Assembly: GCF_026745355.1 (NCBI RefSeq)
Contig: NC_079207.1
Location: forward strand, 18,058,387 to 18,122,386
Direction of reading: 5' to 3'
Origin: Beta vulgaris subsp. vulgaris
Taxonomy: Eukaryota; Streptophyta; Magnoliopsida; Caryophyllales; Amaranthaceae
DNA: 64,000 nucleotides
The first letter of the stretch is position 1. Every line of letters begins with the position of its first letter. Below, in pieces: positions 44,701 through 56,916 of the stretch. The notes beneath the pieces are model-generated. The model did no database searches, was not told the origin of the DNA, and worked only from the letters and a program-made list of their open reading frames with translations. The translations under genes and the position numbers were made by a program.

Positions 44701-47700
44701 TTGATTTCGTTGCTAAACTTTAAAAGTAAATGGCAGTTTCGCATTATGCTTACTCGTTTGTTTAGCAGGAATTAGAAAGAGCTTGCCTTTGCTTTTTATG
44801 CTGAAGTTTCTATTATTGTTGTTTCTGATCAATTTACAAGACATGAGCAGTTTAGTTCTAATTTTCAGGTCATACACTATTCCTCTCCAACATCAGCTGG
44901 TGCAGAGTGCATTGATCCAGATTGTACGTGGGTGGAGCAATGGTATGCTTTCTTATTTACTTGTTCGTCCAACTCAGTATATTGCAGTGACTAAAGGATA
45001 CTATCCCTGGTCACACTTTTAAAAAATCCCTAGTATGCGCCCCAATCAATGATTTCAGCTTAGTGATCAATATGCTGTTTGTTCTCTGACATATAACATG
45101 CATTAGGGTCCATCGTGCGGGGCCACGAGAAGAAATATACTTCAGGCCAGAAGAAGTTAATGCAGCAATTGTTACTTGTGGAGGTCTCTGTCCTGGTCTT
45201 AATGATGTCATCAGACAGGTGATTTGGTCCTTTCTTTTGATTGGGAACTGCTTGAATCATCAAGCTTCAATTCCGTCTTACTCTGGTTATATCTTTCCTC
45301 ATATCCCTTGTTTGCCCATAAGTTCTCTGATCTGGAAAGTTACCTGTAGTTTGCTTTAATTGTAGTGGAGAATTTTTGCCTGGAGACTAGTGAATAATTA
45401 GGTTTTAGGCTCTGTGTATCCATATATGTTAGATGCCTTGGGTATTTGGCAGGATGTACAACCTGAATGTCCATGTTAGATCATTTGAGCTTCGATTTTG
45501 TAAGACTATGTTTTCTTGTAACTGTCGCTAAACCTGCCTGAATCCGCCTACATACATCTCAGAATAGAAGTGAATTTATTTAAAGCTTGTAATGCTATCT
45601 CAATGAAAGAAGGTCTGCATATGTTGTCTCTTGGCTTAGGGTTAGGTTTCTCTCATTTTTTGGGAAAAGTCATTTGTTGCTTTTTCGTACACAGACAGCT
45701 AGGCTGGGAGTTCTTGGCTTATTCTTCATTTGATATGCAGTAGTTTATTAGTACTTGCACTCATATGTTTGGAGAGTGGCTCTTGACTAATGAGGAGTTA
45801 AGCTGAAGGAAAATTGTGTAATGTCTTTGAGGGCATGCTTGGATTTAGGCTAATTTATTAAAGGGGATAATAAGCCCTGTGTGTGTGTGTGTGTGTGTGT
45901 GTGTGGAGATGGGGTTAGATAGGATAATAGCTCCCCACTGCCTCCTTCCATGCACAATCACTACTTATTCGTGATTCCATTAACCAGCACCTCCCTCCAC
46001 CTTTATTTTCTTCATCTTTTCTCCTATTACCCCCTTAGATACACCCCTCCCCCCACAATCCAAGCATACCCTTGAAAGAGTGAAAAATAATCATTTTGAG
46101 TGATAGCAAAAAGATAGACATGAGGAGGGGGAAGGGTTAGGGGAAAATCATTTGCTGCAAAATATAGAAGCATGAAACTTTTTTCTTTCTGAATAGATAA
46201 TTTTGAACTTCAAGTTGAATCTCTCACATTCCGTGGTTATAGAATTAAATTACTTTTTTCAGTGGAAAGAGATCTTTTAATGTGCAGTACGGTTTTTGTT
46301 TAATGGAAGAACCATAATGGAGCAGTTGAGTTTGTAAATGTAATTAAGACTTCTCATTTATACAAGTTTTCATATTCGTAGTTTTTCCTTTTTTGGTGCA
46401 GATTGTAATCACACTTGACATATATGGTGTAAAAAACATTGTAGGCATCCCTTTTGGTTACCGTGGATTTACAGACAAGGGCCTGAAAGAGATGCCAGTA
46501 AGTCTTCTCGTTATGCCTCTCTAATCCATTTTGACAGACTTACTCATTTGCTCTTTATACATTGAAACAAAATTGTTCTTTGTTTAAGCATCTTAACTTA
46601 ATGGGGCATGCCTCTGTAATGTCCAGCTTACACGGAAAGTTGTCCAGAACATTCACCTATCTGGGGGAAGTTTATTAGGAGTTTCACGTGGTGGGCCAAC
46701 TGTAAGAGAAATTGTGGATAGTATGGAGGTGTGTTAAGTTCGTTTTTGTTGCGTCACATGTATCTCATTCTATTGGCAACAATAGTCAGGTTATACAAAG
46801 ACATTTGATATTTGTTGCCTGTGATTTCTGATTGATTGCAGGAAAGAGGAACCAATATGCTTTTTGTTTTGGGTGGAAATGGAACACATGCTGGTGCTGT
46901 AGCAATTCATAATGAGGTATAAGATACTCCTACTGTACCCAATGCTTTCTTTATTAAATAAAACTGCTCACTTTGGTTCAAGCTGTTATACCTGTGTAAC
47001 TGTAATCATTTATCTTCCATTAGTGTTAGGAACAGATTTTCAACAACTACTAATGATATTGTACTTGTTGCAAGTTACTACTGATTTTTTTAAAAGCTTT
47101 TTTAATAAATTTTTGCCTTGAGCTACAAAATGACCTAGTTTTAACTTTTACCCTTGATCACCACATTCTAGATTGGCAATTGAGGGTACTAGCCAACTAG
47201 CCATCATAGTTGTCCCTTGATTGTCCAAATAATGATCATTTAACCAGTAAAATTGTGATAAAAGATACTATATAATTTAACTGATTTTAAAAAGTAAAAA
47301 CATGCAAAAGGGTTTTCGGATGAGATGCTTGTCAAGAAATGCTCCTTCCTGTAAAACTAACCATGCAATCCAATAAGATGGGATATGATAACAATTCGCG
47401 CTATGTGGGGATAATATGAACTTCCATTTTCCTCTCTAATCTATATGCATATTCCTTTGCAGCTTTAATCAAAGTAGTGTTTACTCAAGTAAGCTATTTG
47501 TGTTTATAACTCTGGTATATTTAATCACTTTCAAAAACAATCAACTAACTTGTATGTAGGCCTTTGTGGGTCTATCATGTCTTGGAAGGAACTCACCCTG
47601 TGCTTTGCTTCTTTTGATAGTGTCGAAAGAGACGGATGAAGGTGGCTGTTGTTGGTGTTCCGAAGACTATAGATAATGATATTTTGCTTATGGATAAGAC

Positions 47701-50700
47701 ATTTGGTTTTGATACGGCTGTTGAGGAAGCTCAAAGAGCCATTAATTCTGCCTACATTGAGGTCGGACCACCTTATATTTGATCAGCTTGTTGGTTTATC
47801 ATTTTCTGAAGTTGCTCCTGTCTGATAAAAGTCGAATATATTTCTATGTTTGAAACTCGTGGTACTATGTATACTTTTTGATCGCACATGTAATTGCTCT
47901 ACATGACAGGCGCATAGTGCTTACCGTGGTGTGGGTGTTGTAAAATTGATGGGTCGAAGCAGTGGCTTTATAGCAATGCATGCTTCCCTTGCTAGTGGTC
48001 AAGTTGATATCTGTTTGATTCCAGAGGTATAATTGTGGAACTACAAATGAAGCATTATAATCTGCCTTGCTGTTACATGACCTTTTACTGAAGATTTCTT
48101 TTGTTTTCTTATCGAAGGTACCATTTCATATACATGGCCCTCATGGCATTTTGAGGCATCTTGAGTACCTACTGGAAACAAAGGGATCAGCTGTCATCTG
48201 TGTAGCTGAGGGGGCTGCGCAGGTAAGCTATATGCAGCTTCCTTAGTAATTGCTGGATTATATGTTTGCAGCTAGTTTGCTACTTCCTAAACTTTGTGGG
48301 AAGTTCTCCGAGCCCATGATTAAATTGAAGTGCCTTCTTGCTTTCGAAATAGATGTTGGTAAAGGACCATACACTTTTAGTTGATTGGCGTAATCGTGTT
48401 GTGCCTGATTAGTCGTGAAGTACTGGAAAATGAACTAGTTTTTATTTATTACTCTACATGTTACTGATTTGTTCCCGTGGATCAATTTGATGTGAAGTCC
48501 TCCGTGGATCAAGTTTAGCAATCCTAGGTGTGAGCAGGATCAAACCTGCAATTTTCAGAGCACACACCTGATGATATTCTCCTTTCACTTTATCACGTGA
48601 TGTGATTTCGACTTTGGACTTAGAAGCTGATGTTGAAGCTATGCTGAACCAATTTGAGAACATTGGCACCTAATACTACAATACAAATAAACTGTACCAA
48701 TAGCGAAATTGAGGATGAAAGGCATAATGTAGCTGAGAATAATGTAATGAAAGAGATTCTATGAATTCGCTGTTCATAAACTGCTGGTTCATGGCTTCCT
48801 GCTGGGTGCTGACTGTATCTGCAAGATCTTGTGCTTACATGTTACTGAGTTTTGTTACTCGATGTATCTACAAGTAACTTTTGCATGCATTAGCACATTA
48901 ACTGATTGCAATTTGATTCATCCATTGTGTTATGCTTACATGTTACTGAATTTTGTTGCTCGATGTTATCATTGTTTACTAGGAAATTGGTTATTTAGTG
49001 ATGAATCAATGCCACAAAGTCACCATTGTCTGAAACCTAGAGTTTACTTAATCTTATTACTGTTCTCCTCTTGTGAAATGCAGAATCTTCTTCAAAAAAC
49101 TAATGCCACTGATGCATCTGGTAACACTGTCCTTGGAGATATTGGTGTGCATATTCAACAAGAGGTTAGTGTTTGTGTGAATATGTCTTCTTCTTTCAAC
49201 TTCTTTCTCTCCACAAATATGATCACTGGTTAAAGCTTTGTTGCAAACACTTACATCTAACTGTTGCAGATGAAGGCTGTTTAAGCTTCTATGGAATTAG
49301 AAATTATTCACATATAGCTTTGGTTTGTTGGGGAAGTCTTATAGAGTGATGTATTTTAATGAAGCTTTTCTAGTTTGGTTGTGCCAACCTAGTAACACTT
49401 TCAGCTTATGCAATTGCATTTCCCTGTTGAAATTATTAGGGCAATCAATTAATAAGGCAAGGATTTACCCTTCTCTAATTTCCTTAAGGCTTCTTTTGAG
49501 GGTCCTTAAGTCTCAACTTCCAATCAACTAAAATCCTCCCTTGATTGCTCTTTAGTTAGTCACTTAAATGAGCAATTAAGTCTGAAGAGTTTTCCAAATA
49601 GAAATTTTCGTAATTATTACCCAATCTCTTGATTTAGGAATGAAGTCAATGTATGGGAATTAGCATTGAGTCTAAAATCATACTCCCTCCGTCCCATTAT
49701 ATAAGTCATGTTTCCTTTTGCACAATCTCCAAACGTACATTTGACCTTCAATATCTTCAATGTTGTGCTAATAAAAATATAAAAAGTTGATATTATGAAA
49801 ATACAATAGTACGCATTAGTATGTTTTTTGTATATATTAATAAGAATACTTGGTCAAAGATTTCAAAATTTGATTCCCAAAAAGGAAACAGGACTTATAT
49901 TATGGGACGGAGGGTGTAGTTTAATGACAACAAACCAACATGACATGGGACAAAAGTGATCAAAATTTAATCTCAAAACACCATGTATAAGTTGAGTATA
50001 ACACACAACCATCAATAACTTTCCCCTTGATCACTTCATTAACCAAAAACCCCTAATATCATATTTTCACCCATACCCTAGATAAGGAAATCACTTACTA
50101 ATGATGGATCGAACAAGAAACACTGAAATTGGAGACTAATATAGCACTAAACATGATTAATAGAAATATTAACTAAGCATAGTAAAAAAATTAAGTAAAT
50201 CTAACAATTACTGGTATTAACATAAAGTAAGATGAGTAAATGAGGAAAAAAACAACAAAAATCAAAGAATTTAAAGCTAAAAGAGCAAGATATGGATTAA
50301 TTTTACCTCAAAATTGGAAGAATAATCAGGATTTGATGACTAAATACTAGGGGTGTAAGTTCGGTTTTTGGTTTGGTTTTAGGTCAAAACCAAACCAAAC
50401 CGAAATAAATTCGGTTTTGAAATTTCCAAACCAAATCCAAACCGAAATTCGACTCAATCCAAACCAAACCAAACCAAACCAAAATATGAAACCAAAAACC
50501 AAACCAAACCGGACTTTTTTTATCTTTCAAAATCTAAACCAAAACAAACCAATTTTTTTTCGTATTCCAAAATCCAAACCAAACCGAAATGAAATTAAAT
50601 CAAACCAAGATAAAAACCACACCGAATTTAAACCAAACTTTCGGATAATTTGTATTTTAAGTGACAATATTTTTGTATTTTCGTAATTAATATTAAAAAA

Positions 50701-52425
50701 AAAGAAACACAAAAAAAATAATAGACAACATTCGTATGTTAAGTGACAATAATTCGGTTTTTTCGGTTTTTCAAAACCAAAACCAATCCAAACCGAAAAA
50801 CCGAAAAAATATTTTTTTTGAATCCAAACCAAACCGAATTTCCAAAAAAACCAAACCAAATTACTAATTTGGTTTGGTTTGGTTTGGTTTTCGGTTTTTA
50901 ACCAAATAACTTACACCCCTACTAAATACCATGGTGGAGCAAACTCTAGTGTTCTTTCTCTCCTAAAATTTTAGATCTTAAAATTGAAATTATAAAAATG
51001 TGTAAAAAAAGTCCTCCTTTCGAAAGACCCTTTCAGATATTTATATCAGGTCACGGAAAAGTAGCGCACAAGCCTCTAAATCTTGTCAGACCCATGATGT
51101 CCGGGCACACTATACAAATTGGTGCGGGCGCACCATTCAGTCTGTTGCTGGAGCACCAAACTAATTGGAAATTGGGTAATTCTCAAAAATCCTAGATATT
51201 GGCGCACTGTCCAAACAGGTTCGCGCAATCGCACAATCTGTCTGACAGCTCAATTTGAGATGCACATATCTCACTTGTTCTAGATCCAAATCAAACTTAT
51301 GACTAGTTCGTTGGAAAGCTGTTGAGACGAGCTTTCACCTCCAGTTTGATCACCTTCATCGTATTAGTGGTTTGGGAGATATGTCCATTTGAATTTTGAA
51401 GTGCCCCGTATTAGATATGGATGTGCACTTTGCTCTATTTGTTTCCTACTCTATTTCCAATGATTTGGTGGAACAAATAGGCCTCTAAAGGCTATGTTAC
51501 CTACACAATGACAAGTGAGAGCAAGTAAGAAGTTCAAGCACGAAGAACACTTCAAAATGGGTCGCAAAGCTACATGTTTACAAGAATGATCCTAGAAGAA
51601 GAAATTTAGCAAAACAAGAGGGTAGAATAAAGGACAAAAGGAGGAAATAGATGGGAAAAAGGAATCCAAAAATGTTAAGTGTGTAAAAGAGCACTTGTGA
51701 ACTCCTCAACTTATTCCTTGAAGCTACCCTTAATTAAAATGCCTGAACTTCCCCTCCCCCTTTGCATCAGTTCCTTGCAGATTATTTTGGCTTCCAAGAT
51801 ATTAGAGAATTGAAGTAGATTGCCTGGCTCATGTGGTTAAATTTTTGTTGATCCTCTTGCAATTATAGGCTATAATATTTTCCAAAATAGCCTATTCTTT
51901 TGGTGGAAAGCTTTCATTGATAGCCACATTTTACTCTTTTACACCACAGATAAAGAAATATTTTAAGGAGCTTGGAACATCAGCTGATGTCAAATACATA
52001 GATCCTACATACATGATTCGAGCTATCCGTGCAAATGCCTCAGATGGAATCCTTTGCACCGTTTTGGGGCAAAATGCTGTAAGTCTTTGTGTCCTCTGTA
52101 TTTGGTCCTTTTTCCCTTGCCTTTTGTTTTAGTTGGAGGGGGTTGGAATGGGGTTGAATATGAAACCTCGTGATTTTTAATCCTGTCACGACTGGTGCTT
52201 AATATCTTAGCACAATTGTACTATATTAGAGACATAAAAGGACAATTATGTTGGCAGGTTCATGGAGCATTTGCTGGTTTTAGTGGAATTACGGTGGGTC
52301 TATGCAACACTCATTATGCCTACTTTCCGATTCCGGAAGTTATAAAGTACCCACGGCTGCTGGATCCTAACAGTCGTATGTGGCACCGTTGCTTGACCTC
52401 AACTGGCCAACCTGATTTCATATGA
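41710..52425 (+). CDS. PFK5: ATP-dependent 6-phosphofructokinase, plastid type (PFK5 class)
   Basis: Phosphorylates fructose-6-phosphate to fructose-1,6-bisphosphate in plastid glycolysis. There are 13 exons: 41710-42020, 44565-44655, 44869-44942, 45107-45218, 46402-46497, 46627-46728, 46842-46916, 47621-47761, 47910-48026, 48118-48222, 49084-49164, 51950-52078, 52258-52425. All introns are GT..AG and all joins keep the frame, giving 533 residues (Arabidopsis PFK5, about 537). Residues 1 to about 52 are Ser/Thr/Arg-rich with few acids, a likely chloroplast transit peptide. Core motifs: CGGLCPG (183-189), GGNGT (273-277), PKTIDND (301-307, catalytic Asp305 and Asp307), MGR (348-350), AEGAAQ (403-408), [10 protein letters not shown] (458-467) and the C-terminal [17 protein letters not shown]. 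Gly276 and Asn306 mark an ATP-type rather than a PPi-type enzyme. Cys148 and Cys153 match the thioredoxin-sensitive pair reported in Arabidopsis PFK5. No lesion is seen. Confidence 0.95.
42363..42612. mobile_element. Stowaway-like MITE in PFK5 intron 1
   Basis: It starts CTTCCTCCGTTTCAAAATAC after TA (42361-42362). The interior ATTAGAGATATTAATGGTTA...TATTGGCAAGTG parallels the MITE at 9965-10223, placing both in one family. The right terminus is diverged and its position is approximate. Confidence 0.6.
42701..42823 (+). mobile_element. tRNA-derived SINE in PFK5 intron 1
   Basis: GGATCAAAGGTGGCCTAGTA GTTGTGAGG contains a box A-like TGGCCTAGTAGT, and GGTTCGATTCTC is a canonical box B. An A-rich tail (CCAAAAAAAA) ends the element. 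TATTTAT on both sides (42692-42698 and 42824-42830) is a plausible target duplication. Confidence 0.75.
45831..46071. mobile_element. Inverted-repeat MITE in PFK5 intron 4 (241 bp)
   Basis: Termini GGGCATGCTTGGATT and complement GGGTATGCTTGGATT. TTGA flanks both sides (45827-45830 and 46072-46075). It contains a (GT)n run at about 45880-45904 and a CT-rich right half. The superfamily is uncertain; short duplications of this kind suggest a PIF/Harbinger-like or similar DNA element. Confidence 0.65.
49683..49916. mobile_element. Stowaway MITE in PFK5 intron 11 (234 bp)
   Basis: TA at 49681-49682 and 49917-49918. Termini CTCCCTCCGTCCCATTATAT AAGTC and its near-perfect complement GACTTATATTATGGGACGGA GGGTG. 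Confidence 0.9.
50348..50921. mobile_element. hAT-type MITE in PFK5 intron 11 (574 bp)
   Basis: An exact 8-bp duplication CTAAATAC lies at 50340-50347 and 50922-50929. The inverted repeats TAGGGGTGTAAGTT and AACTTACACCCCTA are perfect. Much of the body is AACCAAACC/GGTTTGGTT repeats that can fold into a long hairpin. The 89- and 110-codon frames are artefacts of that repeat. Confidence 0.92.
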
Positions 52426-52614
52426 TCAATTCAGTTCATATATATGTGCGTACAGAGCTTCCACATCTCAGGAGATACTAAATTACTAACTTATTGGAGA
52501 TGAAACAATTTCTGATGTGAATATTCACTTCAGGAGAATAAGACTGATTTTCACACTCCCTCTGTAATGTTTCCTATGTATAGCTTTTTCACGCCAATTT
52601 TTTCAAGATGATGG

Positions 52615-52620
52615 AATAAA
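52615..52620 (+). terminator. Candidate PFK5 polyadenylation signal
   Basis: AATAAA 190 bases after the PFK5 stop codon, in T-rich sequence. The actual cleavage site is unknown. Confidence 0.45.
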
Positions 52621-53690
52621 TCTGTCGAGCCACATTGACCGATTTGGATCGGTTCCTTGGATTGTACCTGTACATTACAAATTTTAGTTATTCATAATAG
52701 AAACTGGTCGTAAAACTCAGATTATAGCAGCTGTGCTGATCCATCTATTTCTTTGATTGTCGTCAAATTTGCATAGGTTGGTGAACCCAAATGGTCAATG
52801 TATTATGTATAATCTACTAGATTATTTTCTTCTGAAATGCAAAATTATTGTGGATATGGAATAAGGCCTTGTTTGGAAATTAGTTTTTTTTCTCGACATC
52901 GAGAAAAAGTGCATTGATTAAAAAATGAAGTAGAACCCATTGTTAATATAAACACACAAAGGAAAATCTAAAGGAGTTTTATGAGCTCTTATATGCCCTA
53001 AAAAACAAAAATAAGCAAAGCCGATAAAGAGTCGCATATTAAGTAGAGCGTCATTGGTCATTGAATGTGCTACTGGAGTCAAAAATTCTGATGACTGATG
53101 GATGTGGTAAGAGAAGCAAATGTCGATCACAATCTGGACGATGAACTAAAGGCAAGATTTGCATCTCGCCGCATGAGCAATCCCAACGAACTTTCGACGC
53201 ATGGGATTCTTTGCTCATGTTTTGTTGAAGAGTCACATTTCTAGGTGACTCGTGACTCTAGAGAGTATGTCACGTTTCTTCGTAAAGGAGGAAAAACAGG
53301 ACGTGCTAAAATTGACCAAATGAGACAACTGGGGTGTCGCCTGTAGATTTGAATTTTTCAAGGCAAAAACCAGTAAGATCATTGCGAAGCGAAAATGAGA
53401 GCTAAATATGGTGAGCTCTCAAACACACGTCCGGTTTATGAAACAAGAAAACACAAAGTCCAACCATAAATAACGAACATCGCCTCGATCATACTCACAC
53501 TTCTCATCCATCTAACGTACCCATTTTATTACTACAACCTTACACCACCATCCCTAATTCAACAGACAAACATTTTTTAAAAGCCAGAACCAACAACAGA
53601 CTATATCTTTTAACAACGCGGACGAATCAACTTACACCCAATATTGGACAACTAACCATACATATTGAGAAAAAAAACCACCAAACTGAT
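52621..53690. other. Non-coding flank between PFK5 and the G-rich tract
   Basis: From 52860 onward the sequence changes character (GGCCTTGTTTGGAAATTAG). A distantly similar TTTTGGAAACTAGTTTC occurs near 54495, so an uncharacterised element may span both. No coding frame with a recognisable domain. Confidence 0.3.
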
Positions 53691-53699
53691 AACTAACAT

Positions 53700-54280
53700 A
53701 GCTAAGGGGAAGGGGAAAGAGAAGCCCAACGACTGGGGGGAAGGGGATGCCTGAACAAAACTAACCAACAACAGGAAAGGAGGGATTCGATTGAAAACTC
53801 GAACATGGGATGTGGTGATGACTCGACTGAACAACTCGAACGTGGGAGGGGAAAGGGCAGGGGAAGTCCGACTAACTAAAACAGGGGACGGGGAGGGGAA
53901 GTCTGACGAAGGAACAGGAAAGGGGCAAAGGACACACGATAGACACGACTGGGGGGAGGGGAGTTGGAAGACCTGAACGAGCGCCGACATTCGCAACGAC
54001 ATACATGACGACACACCGGACAGTGGCGCCACAAGAGAGCTGCGAACGAAGAGAACACCTAAAACTAGAGTAACAACCAGCGACTGAAACAAAAAACAGG
54101 GGGGGGAAGGGGAGGGGAAGGGGGAGAGGAGGCGACGCTGATACTAACACTAACAACTAACACCAAAGGGGGAGGGGGATGGGAGGCCAAACAGAGCCAA
54201 CAAACCAAAAGCAGGGGAGGGGAAAATAAACATAACCGACGCAACGGGGGTGGGAACCGACAAACTGGAGGTTGCCGGAA
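53700..54280. repeat. G-rich imperfect repeat tract, plus strand
   Basis: Blocks of AACAGGGGAGGGGAA and related GGGGAGGGGAAGTC/GGGGGAGGGGGATGGG motifs recur about eight times at 50-100-bp spacing, with CGAC-rich sequence between. The plus strand is strongly purine-rich, the minus strand C/T-rich. Several runs meet the G4 pattern of four G-tracts. Minus-strand frames of 84-146 codons (Pro/Ser/Leu/Val-rich) are explained by the C-rich composition. Not recognised as a known element. Confidence 0.55.
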
Positions 54281-54329
54281 TTTGTCGTTGTTCACGGCGA
54301 AGAAAGAGCAGGAGTGCAAAAGCTAAGAA

Positions 54330-55500
54330 AAAAATGAAAAGAGGAATGAAAAGGAATTAATAAAATAGTGGAACTCGCCGAAAACTGAAGTGGCGTCTGA
54401 ACTCCAGCGAGTTCATAGGGTTTGTTTGGGGAAGGGTTGTTTGTTTAGAGAGAAGTCAGAGCAAAGTTTAGAGAGAGATGGAATAAATTGGTTTCTTTTG
54501 GAAACTAGTTTCTTGGCAATTTTGTATTGGGTTTATTTTGATAGAGGGTCAAGGAAGATTTTTCTTTTATTTGATAACAGTCTTTCAAAAAGCTTAAAAT
54601 CACTAAAATGAAAATGCATATTTGAGCTACTTAGCTTTACTTTTTGACAACAAATATTTATTGTATAAATAATGTAAGAAAAGTACAAATTTAGGAACCT
54701 TTCTCAATAAAATCGTACTTAATTTGTTCTTCTTTACAATAGACAAAAATAAAAAGAAAGAATTAAGAGGCTGGACATGACTAAATCTTCATACAAGTAT
54801 TTTTTTTAATTTCATACACTAATCATATAATTAATTATAATTTCCTTTGCACACCCATGTGTATTTATTAGAACTAGCACATCTAGATAAATTGACTTCT
54901 TACCACAAATTATCTTTATTAATAATAAGTCTACTTTATTAACAAAAAACGGCCAAGAATCCGACCAAATTTACCAATCAAAACTTCAATCTTTATGTAT
55001 TAATAAGTATGCAATGCACCTAATGTATAGTAGCAATAACTTGTATTATATTTTCCTAGAAGCTGACTGGTCGAATCGTGAAATCTTTAAATAACAAGTA
55101 CGTTATCAAGCACATGTAGCTCTTAATGCAACCTATGCGTGATAGAAGTTCTCTTATCCATGTTAATAAATTGTAAAATAAGCACCTAATATAAAGTAAA
55201 TTCTCAGCGTATGGGAATACCATGATTAGACGAAACTACTGGAAGACAATTTCTAAATGGGTAAAGTATGATAGGTTGATTTTGAGACTTCGTGTTCAAG
55301 TCATAGAATACTTGTTTAAACTTGAGAAATTGTAGATATTGGAACATCTAAAACAAAATAAACATTGTATATGTCACAAATAGTATAGTTAATATTATTC
55401 TATCGGTATAACATAAGTGTGATAATGGACATTCTTGAGAGGTCTACGGACACCATGAAAGACGCGAACATACAAACATCATCTACAGTTCTAAAAGCTA
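54330..55500. other. Non-coding spacer before the gypsy element
   Basis: AT-rich. A 73-codon frame at 54390-54611 has no recognisable domain. No LTR terminus for the gypsy copy downstream could be located, so its 5' end is missing or too diverged. Confidence 0.35.
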
Positions 55501-55579
55501 GTTCACGGGGACTCCTTAGCCTAACAACATCACCCCTTCCCAGAATGCTGATGTCAGAAACCGTAAGCGACCACTAATT

Positions 55580-56779
55580 TTGAGTGGTAGGAACGCTGAC
55601 GGAACTCCGTTAAGAAAGATGCGTACCTTCACTAAGGAGGCACGCCAGCTTGAGAAGCAACTCAACCAATCTGGGTATGAGGAGCCATTGCTAGACACTA
55701 AAGAGCTTTATAATTCTGAGGATGAGGAAAACCAAGGTCACTCCCACTGTGAGTACAACACCAACGGTGACAGTAACTATTCGGTTGGTGGACACCTGCT
55801 GATTAAACCAAAACTCTCTTCCTTTGTTCCAGAGATCCTGAACCATCCCATGCCAAGGATCAAGATGCCATCCTGCAAGTATGATGGCACCTCTGATCCA
55901 GATGACCATGTTGCATCATATGAAGGTCACATGTTTTTATACACTTAGGTGTACGCCATCTGGTGCAAGGTGTTTTGCGTCCACTCTAATCGGGATCGCC
56001 CAAACTTGGTACAAGAGTTTGAAACTGGGTATTATTTATGGCTTCTCTCAATTGTCATCCACATTTAGTATCCATTTTGTAAGCAATAGGCACCGCAAGT
56101 GCACTACTAGAGAATTGCTTTCTGACAAGCAAGGTGAAACAGAGAGCCCACGAGATTTCATTGGCCATTTTAATGTCGAAGCAATCTCTATTCCGCGTCT
56201 CTAGCAAGATGTGGCCGTCTTAGCTCTAATGATTGGGCTGAGAGAGGGGTCCGCGTTCAAGAGCTATATGGGCCGCAAGACCTTCAATCCCCTTGGACAT
56301 GTTTTGGGGAAGCAAATGATTTCATCAGAGGTGAAGAATTTGATAAGGCCGCGAGCAGTCAGCATAGCGAGCCTGAGAGAAGGAAGAAAGAGAAGCAAAA
56401 GAAAGATAAGGGGCGCGAGAATGAATGTGTCCGGGAAGAAAGAAAGCAAGAATCTAATGTGGTCAAAAAGGGGAGTGACCGCGAAAGGGGTGAACGTAAA
56501 GAAAGATTCGACGCATAGACTCAGCTCACAACCTCTAGAGCGCAGATATACACAATGAACAATGATAGTGACAAGTGGCAACGTCAAAAGCAAATGTTTC
56601 GTAAAAACCGCGACAGGAGCAAGTGGTGCGATTTTCATGGTGATCACGGACACTTAAATGAAGAGTGTAGACATTTAAAAGACAATTTGGAGGATCTGAT
56701 AAGAAGGAGCTACTTTACCCAATACAAGGCTCAGACTAGAGATGGAGATCTGAAAAAGCCAACCAACCAGAATGTTTAG
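55580..56779 (+). pseudogene. Tat-lineage gag, broken
   Basis: The first frame (55580-55948) reaches MPRIKMPSCKYDGTSDPDDH VASYEGHM, the gag entry motif. A shift near 55940 leads to GARCFASTLIGIAQTWYKSL and RDFIGHFNVEAISIPRL, then a TAG at 56202-56204. Later pieces hold a charged Arg/Lys/Glu-rich linker and CDFHGDHGHLNEECRHLKDN LEDLIRR, the knuckle-like Cys/His motif of Tat gag proteins. At least three lesions are visible. Confidence 0.8.
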
Positions 56780-56916
56780 TCGCAGATTGGTGAAATTCAT
56801 GTCATAAGTGGCAGTCCTATTCATGGGGGAAATATGAATGGAGCCAAGGCAAGCTTGAAAGAATTTAGCACCAAGTAAAATATAATGAAAGTATGTAGTG
56901 CAGAAAGCTGCTAGTA

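Noticed and set aside
50417..50859. 89- and 110-codon frames (KPNQ-rich and F/G/W-rich)
   Set aside because: Both strands of the AACCAAACC repeat in the hAT MITE are open because of the repeat itself.
53652..54092. 146-codon minus-strand open frame
   Set aside because: Pro/Ser/Leu/Val composition follows directly from the G-rich plus strand, overlapping frames are equally open, and no domain is recognisable.
54390..54611. 73-codon plus-strand frame starting MASELQRVH
   Set aside because: Plausible start but short, with no recognisable motif or splice context leading to a longer product.
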